NCBI GenBank assembly: GCA_934045905.1
Contig: OW203767.1
Coordinates: forward strand, 26,730,785-26,794,784
Length of the DNA stretch: 64,000 bases
Direction: 5' to 3'
Origin: Leuctra nigra
Lineage: Eukaryota > Arthropoda > Insecta > Plecoptera > Leuctridae
Part shown: piece by piece, positions 48,880 through 60,525 of the stretch
Position numbering within the stretch: the first letter of the stretch is position 1
How the letters are laid out: the number at the start of each line of letters is the position of its first letter
The notes under the pieces: generated by a model
The model's input: only the letters and a program-made list of their open reading frames with translations
What the model was told of the DNA's origin: nothing
Database searches by the model: none
Position numbers and translations under genes: made by a program

Positions 48880-51045
48880 CTAGTGGAGCGGTCGCTCCAC
48901 GCCAGCCAAGTCGTACGGCGCACGCACACTCTCATTTAAAAAGGCTGGAGCAAACCCACTTTTACTGTAAGCAACAAAGTGGCATTTTCGGCCTACTGGA
49001 TCTTAAAATTAGAAAATCTCACATTGTTGCGAAATATCCTAATTTCGAGCTATGGCCCACCCTCCAGCATATACCAAATTTGGGAACAATAGGTTACGCC
49101 CTTTGCGATCTAGAGGGCCTTGAAAACAGTGTTTTAGGGCGGTTTTCATATTCATAGTAGTAGTAGTAGTAGTAGTAGTAGTATCCTGGAATTCAAATCC
49201 GGTAACAAGGCCACAGCATAAACGGCTGAACCGATTGATCTCACATTTTTACCACGTGTGCACTTTTGGCGTCTGATTTAACCTTCGCCCTATGAATTTT
49301 TTGTGCCGCCATTTTGAAACCGGAAGTGACGTCATATCTCAACAACGGCTAAACTGATTGCAACGAAATTTGCGCCAAACGATTCAGACGGTCATCTATA
49401 TGCATTATCAGTAGCAAAAGACTAAAAATTATGTTAACGAAACCGGGAATGACGTAATGAAATTTGAAATTCTTCGATTGGCATTTCGGCAAAAAGGTTG
49501 ATCCGATTATTTTGATATTTATGTAACGAATTTACTTGTGATATCTCATTTGACTTGTTATAAAACCAACCGGAAGCCGCCATTTTGAACCCGGAAGTGA
49601 CATCATATCTCAATAACGGCTAAATAGATTTGAACGAAACCAGCGCTAAACAATTTAGACGGTCAACTTCATGTATTATCATCAATAATATTTGCAATTT
49701 CCCATACCGAAACCGGAAATGACGTCACATATTTAAAAATCTCACAAATTTACATTTTGATACAATAAATATACTATTTGAGACAGCTTATAATAAAATG
49801 TAATCATGTTTAAATTATAATTCAAGGAGTCAGTGATTTCAGCAGCCATTTTGAAACAGGAAGTAACGTCATATCTCGAAAACTGGTTGACATATCGGTA
49901 TGAAACTAGCGCCAAACTATTCGGAAGGCCATCTCTATGGAATAGGAACAGCCAAACAAGACTTTTCATTATAATCCCCTCCTATACAATAAATACATAT
50001 TCAGAAAGTTAAAATTGATACATATCATTTATAGTTATAAATTCTATGTGGCAGTGCAGAAAGTTCAGCAGCCATTTTGAAAACCGAGGTGTTGCCATAT
50101 CTATGGGCGCCCGCAGGGGGGGGGCAAGGGGGGGCGCTTGCCCCCCCCCTGGATGTCAGGAAAACATAAAAATTGTATGGGGTTTAACGCATAGTATAAT
50201 TTTGTAACCAAAAGAACTAAAAAAATGATTTCACAGTGTAAAAAATCCAAAAAATGCCCTGCGGGGCAGTTTTGAACATGTCCCCCACCACCCCAAAGTG
50301 CAATAATTAAAAAATATTGAATATTTCAACAAAATACACCTCAAAACGTCTCAAAATTGATTTCAAAGTGTTCAAAAACCAAAAAACGCCCTGCGGGGCA
50401 TGGTGGCGGGCGCGCCCCCCACACCCCCCTTAAACCCGTAAAATATTGTTTTCCTTCCCCTGCCCCCACCTGGCAGAAATCCTGCGGGCGCCCATGGCCA
50501 TATCTCGGAACTTAGTTGACCGATTGGAATGAAACCTTTGCTATTCTTCATGAAAATAGCTCAATTGTAAAGGGTGATTTTTTTAAAGGATTTAGTAATT
50601 GTTCATTCGATTGTTACAAGTTGTAAGAATAAACTAAAAAAAGGAGTGATATCCCCATAAAATACACTTCGTGTAAAAATAACAGCCAAGTCTCTTCAAC
50701 TAAAAAAAAATAATATGAAATCTAAAAATTCTGCACTGAAAAGTAGTGATATCAAAAAATGAGCCAAGTCAAAACTTTATTTGAAAATCAAAAAATACTT
50801 GGCGCATCGTTTTTTTAGGGTATTATAGGTATACTATGTATATGTATATTTATTGTATATTTTATAATTGGCCTATACTTCCAAGCTATTTATATACAAG
50901 TATTTTTTGATTTTCAAATAAAGTTTTGACTTGGCTCATTTTTTGATATCACTACTTTTCAGTGCAGAATTTTTAGATTTCATATTATTATTTTTTAGTT
51001 GAAGAAACTTGGCTGTTATTTTTACACGAAGTGTTTTTTATGGGG
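48880..51045 (-). mobile_element. Hairpin-ended non-autonomous element, copy 3, with a nested insertion
   Basis: Inverted relative to copies 1 and 2: it starts CTAGTGGAGCGGTCGCTCCA, runs through a longer body with at least four ACTTCCGGTTTCAAAATGGC-type segments, and ends with the palindromic arm (50650-51045, CCCCATAAAATACACTTCG). A (TAG)n run lies at about 49157-49182. A 394-bp element is nested at 50103-50496. This copy suggests the fuller body of the family is longer than in copies 1 and 2. Confidence 0.72.
50103..50496. mobile_element. Nested MITE with 9-bp duplication and GC-rich ends
   Basis: Ends ATGGGCGCCCGCAGG and CCTGCGGGCGCCCATG are inverted repeats. The direct repeat GCCATATCT flanks it (50094-50102 and 50497-50505), and the host body reads through if it is removed. 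Internal segments with CCCTGCGGGGC and CACCCCAAAGTG also occur in the element at 51409. A 9-bp (or 8-bp) duplication fits Mutator-like or hAT-like parents; not decided. Confidence 0.8.
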
Positions 51046-51408
51046 ATCTGTTATTAGCCTAGAGTGTATGGGCATTTAAATGGAGATTGGAAAGATGCAA
51101 AGGAAATCGTATTGTGTCGTATCGTGTATCGTGTTTGGCTGGGGATGTTGCACGTTTCTGTGCTCGCTCATCAACGCGTTACACTGAGCGTTTTCCTAGT
51201 ACATGACAGAGTGATTGTTCATTTAGCTCAGTGTATTAGTTGGCTCGCGCAAAGCAATCTCGTGCGTGAGTTCTACGCACAACACGGCCGTGAAAAGTGA
51301 AACAAACTAGCGCTCTGCCAAATCCTAGCTACGATCCTAGCGACGACTTATTCTTGGCTCCAGATTTGAAATTGACATGAGAGCATTTTGTCAGATGATT
51401 ACAACTAT

Positions 51409-52061
51409 CAGTGGTGTAGTCGAGGGTATACGCGGGTATACGCCGTATACCTAAAAAAGTATTTTCACTGGAAAGTATACCCAAAAACTTAGAAGGATAC
51501 GCGGGTGGTTTACGCCGTATACCTAAAAGAATAGTTTTGCTGAAGAGTGAAGATGTCCGGAATACTTAAAACTTTTGTTATGTTTTACAACTAGTTTCAT
51601 TTCGTAAACAAAAAACTCAAAAAAGTTAATTTCAAAGTGTCAAAACACACAAAAAACCTGCAGGGCAGGGTGGTGCCATGCCCTCCACCACCCCAAAGTG
51701 TAAAATTATAAAATATATTAATTTTTTTCTCAAAATAAGCCTCATAACGTCTCAAAATTGATTTCACAGTGTCCAAAAACCCAAAAACGCTCTGCGGGGC
51801 TTGGCTGTGCTAAGCCCTCCACCACCCCAAAGTGTCAATTTATATAATATATTGTACATTTTTACAAAATACGCCTCATAGCGTCTCAAAATTGATTTCA
51901 CAGGATCCAAAAACCAAAAAACCATGCGGGGCTGGGTGCTCCCCCCCCCCTCTTATTCCGAGGAAAATTGTTTTCCTTGCCTTGCCCCCTCCCCCCTGGC
52001 AGAAATCCTGCGGACGCCCACGGTAGCGTATACCCCAAAAAATATTAGGACAACACCACTG
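51409..52061. mobile_element. Non-autonomous hAT-like element with internal tandem units
   Basis: 653 bp with ends CAGTGGTGTAGTCG and GACAACACCACTG, flanked by ACAACTAT (51401-51408) and ACAACTGT (52062-52069), an 8-bp duplication with one difference. Inside are about three ~130-bp tandem units around CACCACCCCAAAGTG and CTCAAAATTGATTTCACAG, also seen in the MITE at 50103. Confidence 0.75.
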
Positions 52062-52347
52062 ACAACTGTCTCTCTCGATTATCATTAGAACGTTATTGGA
52101 ATTAACATTATTTTCATCGAACAGATAGAGAACTATGACATTTCAAAGTTGAGGACGAGGCGATCGAGAAGTGGTTAAAATCGTCTTTGTGAAATGCTCT
52201 CGTTAGGTTAGTTCTTCTCTAGGCACAGAGTCACTTTGGAGACGATAATTGTATGTACACATGTGCAATACGACGTAGCTAGACTAAGTTGATAGTAAGT
52301 AAATAGTGAATTGGGATTCACATTTTTTTTTAACACAAATTGATAAA

Positions 52348-52545
52348 TCCATTCACCGTAAGAATGATCGACAATGAAACATAATGTCAAGAAAATTATT
52401 AGATTGTTACAGTAATCTATTTAAAACATGGATAATCGTTCGTTACAGACATTTTACAGTAATAAAAATCGTATTCAAAATTGAACTAAATATTATAGCT
52501 TGACGTTGACAGTTTGAATGTCATCATTCTTACGCTGAATTGATG
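52348..52545. mobile_element. MITE core related to the element at 55513
   Basis: Inverted ends CACCGTAAGAATGATCGACA and CATCATTCTTACGCTGAATT enclose ~150 bp that aligns with 55578-55775. The outer TIR of the longer copy is absent here. Confidence 0.55.
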
Positions 52546-52555
52546 TTATCTTATT

Positions 52556-52835
52556 CTGGAAAACAAACTGCATGTGACACAATATTTTAGAAATAATATT
52601 TTAAAACAGTTTTGTATATAGATATAACCGCCGTATGGAAAATTATTTTAACCCATCTCCAATCTCCATGGTGTTTTTTTTAAACTGTTATCTGATTCTA
52701 GAAAACAAACTGCATGTGACACAATATTTTAGAAATAATATTTTAAAACAGTTTTGTATATAGGTATAACCGTCGTATGGAAAATTATTTTAACCCATCT
52801 CCAATCTCCATGGTGTGTTTTTAAACTTCCAGCTA
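52556..52835. repeat. 142-bp tandem duplication
   Basis: GAAAACAAACTGCATGTGAC at 52559 recurs at 52701, and the following ~120 bp through CCATCTCCAATCTCCATGG are nearly identical in both copies. Non-coding. Confidence 0.9.
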
Positions 52836-55512
52836 ATTAATTTCAAAACTGTCCCAAAGCATTCCAAAACAAAATCCAACTGAAACAAGGTTCATTGACA
52901 ACCCTAACCTAACTTTTCATATAAATCACCGTCTTCCGTGCTAGTTGCTGCTGTAATTAAAACCTCTCCCGCATGCAAATGCTGTTAGCCCGAGGAGCAA
53001 GTAGAGGTCACGCATACAAGATGCTACGTGGATGACCACCGGACGTTCCCACGCTATCACTTTAATCGCTGGATTCTTATCATATCAGTGCAGCGGTGCA
53101 TGGCCGGCATAATGCAGTACACATGTTGCCCGTGGGCAACCAAAACATGTTTACTTTTAGATACTAGGAAAACGTTCAGTGTAACGCGTTTATGAGCGAG
53201 CACAGATACGTGCAATATCTCCAACTAAACACGATCAACTCAATCTATAAGATAGATATTTTATATTATTTCTGATTTCTTTGCAAATTTCTAATTTCCA
53301 TACAATTTGGAACAAGTGAATTCGGTAGGTACTTTTCCATACATCTATCTCTTTTATTGCTCTTTCAACATTCTTAAATTGGCAACAACAGAAAATGAAG
53401 TGTTTTTTTAGATTTTCCAATTTTTTTAGTTGTTATAAACTCAGTTATTTGATTTATATTTATTGGTATTAATATTTTTTGTGTTTCTGTATATTTGTGA
53501 CGTTGTTGTTTGCGTGCGTGCTTCTTGTAGTAGATATTTTAGTTTTTTCAACAGTTTTTTTAGACGATCCATTTCTTTTGCAGTTAATCCTTTGGGTGAA
53601 ACTAAGTTCCACGTCTGTCGGTTCTATGCCAGTTAGCGAACTGTCCTGTCCGCATCATAGTAATGAATTCCTCGTGGCCCTGCTAGTGGCAAGAAGCAAG
53701 GAGGTGGAGACGACGCATGCTGGATGATGGGATTGTTCTAATCATAGTGATTAACTGGCGGGATGTTTTGATGTCACTCCGAGGCGGGATAGTGAACCAA
53801 GATCGGTGAATAATGTTGTGGGGGCTTGGCGCATTATGAAGATTAATTCAAGGTCAAACTCTTTTAGGTGCGCACATACATGATGTACCATCGGGAATAA
53901 ACAGAGAATATGTTTTTTTCTATGTGTTTTATTTTTGGCCGGAGTGCAGCCCAGGTCAAATCTGACATTTTATACGTGTTTGGAAAAATGTGAAAAAAAA
54001 TTCTGATAAATCAGATAAATTTCAGAAATACAAATATCAGAAATATCTTATCAGATAATATTTTACCAGAAATATCTGATAAAATATAAGATATTTTATC
54101 ACTGTACCTTCGAAGCTTTTCATTTCGGCTCTTTCCAAGGTCTGTATAGTTGAAACTTGCAAACGCATATCAATTCACATACAATACGAAGGCTCGCTCA
54201 TCAACGCGTTACACAGAGCGTTTTCCTAGTTTATCCACGAGTACGATCGGGTTCTTCGGTGTCATCCATGGATAAAAGCGGTACTTGACTCGCTATGCCC
54301 TCATGTCGATCATTTTACCGCCCGATTGTTTTGACCCCTAGAGATGGTTAAATTAGATAATTTGAATTAAGCGTTGAGGCAATTTAAATCGGTCTTATAA
54401 AGATAATTCACCGAACACATTTTGTAAGTTGACTGAGAGCTTTCGTAAGATGAGACTGGCTAATTGTTTCGTTTGTGATGTTAATGTTTGACTGTTTGTG
54501 ACATTCTTCACCAGTGAAGATGATGGAACAACTCTGCAAATTAAACGGCGTGAAAACCAACATAACAAACAACCCTTGATTATAGGATGCATTTATATCC
54601 GCAGTTCGTACAACCTGACATGGAGGACGGTACGGCACGTTTCTGTGGAACGGGTTTTTAAATTAGTAACGAATATGTTCCGCATATGATACGTGACGAA
54701 CTTCGAAACTCTTTCACGAATCATGAAATAATATTTATTGAGCGAGCGAAGCGAGCGTCTCCTTTTTTCGCTCTTTTCGCATGGACCTCTTTGTTGTTTT
54801 TGTTTTTCTGTTCCTGCCGGTATACAGTCAACTTAGCGGTTTGCATATCTATTTTTTAAATCCATTTATTGGTTCAAATTTAAAAGAATATATTTTCTGA
54901 TAGATATCTTTCTTGTTAAATAACATAAATATATATCAAGATCGTCGAACAGCATGTGAAGTCTTGTAAAAATCAGAGCTAACTAGATAGTTTTTAATGT
55001 TGTCTAATACCTGTTGGGCTAATGCTTTGTAAGAGTACTTTACAAACAAAACGAAACGGAAGCCTTCTCCATCATTAACCATACGATCATTTACCAGTAG
55101 TAAAGCCAACAAACGATTCACTAAAGAGAGTATTAAGACCTATAAACACCCTCCCTAGCATTCACCCTCGAGGCCTAATTAATCGGCGTACAACCCCATC
55201 CATATCATCCCTTATTCCGATCAGATCCTCCCTCTCTGCAGCGTCAACGCTTTCCACACGACGTCGAGGGGTGGTTGACAGCTTCATCTGGAGGACCAGT
55301 TATATTAAACATTCGAAGGGTGACGTCACTTGAGCGAAGGGAGCGTTGTCATGGATAGATCAACTCATGGAGGTGATGTGATTTGATCGGATGTCTGTGG
55401 AATTTACTTTGAACGGTACTGTACTTAGCGTTTGCTATTGTATTCTTGAGGCACTTTCTCTGTTTGTTTTTTTGTGGCACCACCCAGGTCACTAGCATTG
55501 ATTGGTATTAAA
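52836..55512. other. Non-coding sequence with family F ends and several GC-richer patches
   Basis: The conserved family F end occurs at 53164-53201 (minus) and 54192-54230 (plus), and its other end at 54742-54900 (GAGCGAGCGAAGCGAGCGTC). ATCTGATAA-rich sequence lies at 54005-54105. Unique GC-richer patches are at 52960-53120, 53590-53830 and 55140-55330. No gene recognised. Confidence 0.4.
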
Positions 55513-55843
55513 CCAGGAGGCCAAGTCTTGAAACTTACGCCTTCAGGACGCAAACGCTCTCGGACGTCATAAAGTCCCATTTACTGTAAGAGTGATCGAC
55601 ATTGAAACATAAAGTCAAGCCACTTATTTGATTGTCATCCAGCAATCTATTGTAAACAAATTATTAACATTATAATAATTATTAGAGATATTATACAGTC
55701 ATAAAACCTTATTCAAAATGAAGCTGAACAGTTATCTGTAGATTTCAAGGTCGTCATTACTCATTCTTACAGTACATGGGACTTGTTGACGTCCTAGAGC
55801 GTTTGCGTCTTGAAGGCGTAAGTTTCAAGACTTGGCCTCCAGG
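55513..55843. mobile_element. MITE with ~65-bp TIRs
   Basis: Left end GGAGGCCAAGTCTTGAAACT through GACGCAAACGCTCTC and right end inverted (GAGCGTTTGCGTCTTGAAGG ... GGCCTCC). The inner part begins TTTACTGTAAGAGTGATCGA, shared with the element at 52348. Target-site duplication not clear. Confidence 0.75.
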
Positions 55844-57023
55844 GTTAGAAAAAACTAATATGAGGATTTCCTTAGTAAACATTTGTTGTATACCTTCAGG
55901 TAATTTTCACCATTGTTTAGACAATTTCGAGCATGGAATATAACCAGTTTGGTGACTTTTTTACATGAAATTGTGATACATGTGACTTTTTCTTCTTTAT
56001 TTAAATTAAGTTTTATTAAAAGTCATACTGTGGGAATTACTTGGTAATTATGAGAAAAAGCATAAAAATCACTCTTTTCTTACGCCTTCGACATTAATGA
56101 AAAAAAGGAGCAGACGAACTTATCTTTGAATTCACCTATGACAATCAATTTATCAGTATTAAAAGACGATACAGTAATCATCAGCAATAATAAAAACCAT
56201 TTATCATGGAGTTACTTTCACTTTGTGGATCACAATGGTGAAAATTGTCCAAATATCATTTTGTCGATTGAACTTGTTTACAATTGGGTGTCATTATAAA
56301 ATTATTAACGTATGCACGACACCCGTGTTGTGAGTGATATAAGCAGAATAACCGCAGGCATCAGCGAGTGGATTTGGATCATTGAGTCTTGTGACAGCAG
56401 CAGAATCATGTGTGGTCCTCTCCTCTGTTCATAATCAAGATGAGACTCAACGATCTGAGATGCCGCTCAGCGATAACCGCGATCTTCTGCCCCGTCTGAC
56501 TTGATTATACACACGTAAAATTATCGATTTCTTGAGATATGTTTTATAGGATTTTAAGTTGTCAAAATAACAAATAATCGGGTTGACAGATAATGTGTGA
56601 GACCTATAAATCTGCCAAACCGCATTTATTTTACCTCTTGTTTGTATTGTATTCTCTGGCGTGACGTTTAGGTGAAAATATTGAATTAATCATATCTGTA
56701 TCTCAGAGGTAGAGGTAGAAGGGAAGAAGTCCATTTCAATGTTCTTGAGGTGAGCTCATATAAACCATAATTTCTATACGTTCATTTAATCATAATTGTA
56801 ATGATGGATTGAGTCATTGTGTAAGAGAATACTTCAATATAACTGTATTTGTTGTCAGTCAAATTGTAATTGATAGCGCTTGATTACATTACATCGTTCC
56901 AAAAGTGCAGCGCAAACTCGAGAAAAAGGACATCGGGCCTTCTACCTCTTAGGTACATATTATATATGTGTTTATCAGCGACGGCTTCCTGCAGACTGTC
57001 ACATATTAGTCAAGAGGAAGCGC
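55844..57023. other. Non-coding sequence, no gene seen
   Basis: AT-rich with a GC-richer patch at 56330-56500. No repeat or gene recognised. Confidence 0.45.
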
Positions 57024-57415
57024 CATGATAGCATGACATGATAGCATGACATGATAGCATGACATGATAGCATGACATGATAGCATGACATGATAGCATG
57101 ACATGATAGCATGACATGATAGCATGACATGATAGCATGACATGATAGCATGACATGATAGCATGACATGATAGCATGACATGATAGCATGACATGATAG
57201 CATGACATGATAGCATGACATGATAGCATGACATGATAGCATGACATGATAGCATGACATGATAGCATGACATGATAGCATGACATGATAGCATGACATG
57301 ATAGCATGACATGATAGCATGACATGATAGCATGACATGATAGCATGACATGATAGCATGACATGATAGCATGACATGATAGCATGACATGATAGCATGA
57401 CATGATAGCATGATA
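57024..57415. repeat. 13-bp minisatellite, about 30 perfect copies
   Basis: Unit ATGATAGCATGAC repeated head to tail with essentially no variation. Because 13 is not a multiple of three and the unit has no stop on the minus strand, all three minus frames are open and read the same 13-residue cycle (MSCYHVMLSCHAI). These frames are by-products of the repeat; there is no start context, splice site or homology to suggest a protein. Confidence 0.97.
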
Positions 57416-59692
57416 GCAGGCGTAAGATTGTGAGAATACCTCGGGGACTGTTCAGTTCATCAGTCATTTTATATCCGGCCTTATTCTATGTCACAGTTTC
57501 CCTGGATGCAATGCACTATCCGTTCAGACAGATATTTCATTTTGGGAGAGAGTGATGATTATTATTTTATTCTAATAACTCGTTTTACAATAATGCCTAC
57601 CAATAAAGTTATAGGACAACTTAGAAGTTACCATGGCAATAGCTATTGAGACGTCCATATTGATGTGTTTTAACCTGGAGTCTTCGAATAGGATTTCAGA
57701 AGAATCGGGAATTTTAAAGTTAGAGAATTTGCGTGAGTTTTCGGGAAATTCGGGAAATTCTAATATCGGTCGGTCTGAATTTCATTAAGCTATTTTTTAA
57801 TATTTATTTATGACTTATTATGTAATAAATCAACCGCAAAGCAAGTAAATGCAGCCTCCAGTCCTCCAACTCGGCAAAGGCAAATTTAAGCCTTGAAAGT
57901 CCACGGCCCTGGCTTTGTGGATAAAAATACGTTCCAAATATCCTGCCAAATATTTTAATAAATCATTCCCGACATTTGCGTCACATCTGCCTGGTGTGAT
58001 TAATAGTCGAGATTTCATCACAAGGACAGTGAGAAACTATCAAGAGAGAAGGAGAATCTACATAAGTAGGCTCCAGTTATTGGGATAACTTTAAACTCCA
58101 CCTGTGACTCAAACAAACTCAACCAGCATGTAAAAGTAAACAGCAGAATGACAATAAAGTTGTTAAACGCATGCCTCCAAAATATAATATACAAAAACAC
58201 TACAAAAAGTAATGGAGCACTGTTATTATTGATGATTTTTTTCTTTTCGGCCGTGGTACAATTAGTACCCATTGTTCGCAAATTTACGTAATTCATTTAA
58301 TTTTGGTAACAGCTATAATTTGCATGCCATGTTAACTTACTTTTGAACCCAGTATTTTCAATCATTTTGAAGTCTGATTGGCAATGGCAGAGATGTAATC
58401 TTTAATTTAGCTAATCGAAAATAAATCTAGAGTGTTACTGTCTCCAGTAAGTAATTTACTCTTGAAATAGTCGAACAGTTTCGTTGTGAATTGAATCTGC
58501 GTAAGTTCTCACGTTCTCGCAGACAATGAGAATGCTCCATGTGATTGCGTATGGGGCGTGTGTATTTGGAACTGGTAGTAGTGTGAGAACCGTCCTGCCT
58601 AGCTCCGGGAGTCTCCCATGGGATAGATCGATGCCAGTAGCCCGGCCCCGGCCCGTTCCCGGATACCAGAACAAAATGGCCGCCCGCGCGTTCGCGACAC
58701 TAGCAACTAGCAAGATCGCGGGAACGTTGTAATCTGATGGATTTTATTCTGGACCTGATGCCTAAAAAGCCCTAACGACTATGCGCCCATACATCCGTAC
58801 ACAAAAAACACTTTTCGATCTTGAGAAAACGAACGATGTTTGCGTGCGTGGTTGTGCATTGATTTTAACGTAATTCCATTTTTATACGATAGAGTTTGTA
58901 CTACCGTTAGGTATCAAAGTGAGGAACAATTTGTAATTTCTCGGAAAATGGTATTAAAGGTTACCCGAAAGTTCAAATGTATATACGACTGATTCCTTCT
59001 TTTGATTGAGTACAATCGGCAATCTTCTTTCATCTTTTTCCGACAGAATAAAATCACTCGCCCAGAAGTTTAACAAAGTAAATACTACTGCCCAAGAAAA
59101 ATCGTTTACATACTGATAATTTTAAACATATCTTTATACCTATACAAACTATACTATAGGTAGTTTGTTTAAATAATTAAATCATATGAAAGCATTACAA
59201 TAAATAATCAATTTTATAAATTATATAAGGAAAATTGTGCGGGAGAAAAGAATCAGATCATGCTCAATCTACAGTCGTGAATGCTCAAGCTGCTATACTA
59301 TAATTATACTATTATTACTAAAAATACTGTAATATTAACTTGCTAATAATACTAACACAACTACTACTAGTACTAATTAAAGCTAATAATGGCCTGAATT
59401 ATGTTGCCTACATAATAATTTCGTCCGACACCGCTTTATCGTCCGACACCGCTTCAAGTAAAAAATCAAACTGATTTGAGAGACTGTTTGATTGTAAAGT
59501 AAAATTATATTATCTTCTTTATCGAAGTAAGCCGATCAGTTATTTTGTTAGCGAGTTAAATGGTTGAACGAACTCGTGAGTCGGTTTGTGTCCAAAACAT
59601 CGCCGAATTCCTATCAAATTCACTCAGGGTCTAACAGGACCGAGTCGGGGGCAACAGAACGTAACACATGTCGTCATTTGCAAAGTACTAAC
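57416..59692. other. Non-coding sequence with one CpG-rich patch
   Basis: AT-rich and non-repetitive apart from the GC-rich patch at 58530-58740, listed separately. No gene recognised. Confidence 0.4.
58530..58740. promoter_or_regulatory. CpG-rich unique patch, possible promoter or 5' exon
   Basis: Contains CCCGGCCCCGGCCCGTTCCC and AAAATGGCCGCCCGCGCG, very different from its surroundings. A minus-strand frame at 58456-58713 starts MLVASVANARAAILF, but no phase-1 donor was found that would join it to the first visible knk exon. Base composition and the GCCAT motif would suit a promoter. This is only a candidate. Confidence 0.2.
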
Positions 59693-60525
59693 CAGTGTTG
59701 GGTAAGTTCCTTTTGAAAAGGAACTAGTTCCAGTTCCAGTTCCTTCAATAATGAAAGGAACTATTCCGTTCCTAGTTCCTTTATAAAAGGAACTTAGTTC
59801 CTTTTAGTTCCTTTTTAAAGAAAGGTGTGATTTTAATTGGAATTGGAATTTTTTAATTGGAACACTCGGAATCCACATTATTTTCTCCCGAAAAGAAAAA
59901 TTTCTCAGATTTTTAAATGGTAAAACATTTTTGTTTGCTGCCATATTTCAATCACTGTATCGCAGCAGATTCGAAAAGATTACAATAGAGATAAGAAGAT
60001 CCGTAAAAGCTAAAAATTCAGTGGCGGTGTGATGTGTCCTGTCCTACACAGTGATCGGAAAGGAAATGTGAGGAAGGAAACAAAGTAAAAGCTAAAAAGA
60101 CGACGATCTGAAATCTGAAACCTGTGTGCCTGCGCACTGCACTTGTTCACGAGTCATTAGTCATTACTAGGAATGGAGTTCTAAGGGTTGGCCACGGGAC
60201 TATAGGTAGATAGATGTCCATTGTGTTAGGGTATAGGTGACGACTGGTTTGAGTTTTTTTAGATGCCAAATAGCTAGAGGGACATCTGACTTCTGCTGAC
60301 AGAATTAAACAAATGCTTCTAGAGGAGTGCAGTTTTTCGGAATAAAAGTACAGTCAAGTTTGAACAAGGAACTTAGCAAAAATCGTTACAGTTCCTCAAA
60401 AAAAGGAACTAAACCGTTCCATAGTTCCTCCCAAGAAAAAAGGAACTAAGACGTTCCATAGTTCCTAAGAAAAGGAACTAGTTCCTAGGAACGGAACTAT
60501 TTCGTTCCGTTCCTACCCAACACTG
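59693..60525. mobile_element. Non-autonomous hAT element with AGGAACTA subterminal repeats
   Basis: 833 bp with ends CAGTGTTGGGTAAGTTCC and GTTCCTACCCAACACTG and a perfect 8-bp duplication GTACTAAC (59685-59692 and 60526-60533). Both ends hold many AAGGAACTA or TAGTTCCTT copies, typical transposase-binding motifs of this widespread hAT type. No transposase inside. Confidence 0.95.

Noticed and set aside
53590..53730. Minus-strand ATG followed by RRLHLLASCH as a signal-peptide exon
   Set aside because: The frame hits TAG after 11 codons with no donor before it.
56999..57467. Three overlapping minus-strand frames of 133-153 codons with repeated MSCYHVMLSCHAI
   Set aside because: Any stop-free 13-bp tandem repeat gives the same cyclic peptide in all three frames. 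No splice, start or homology support.
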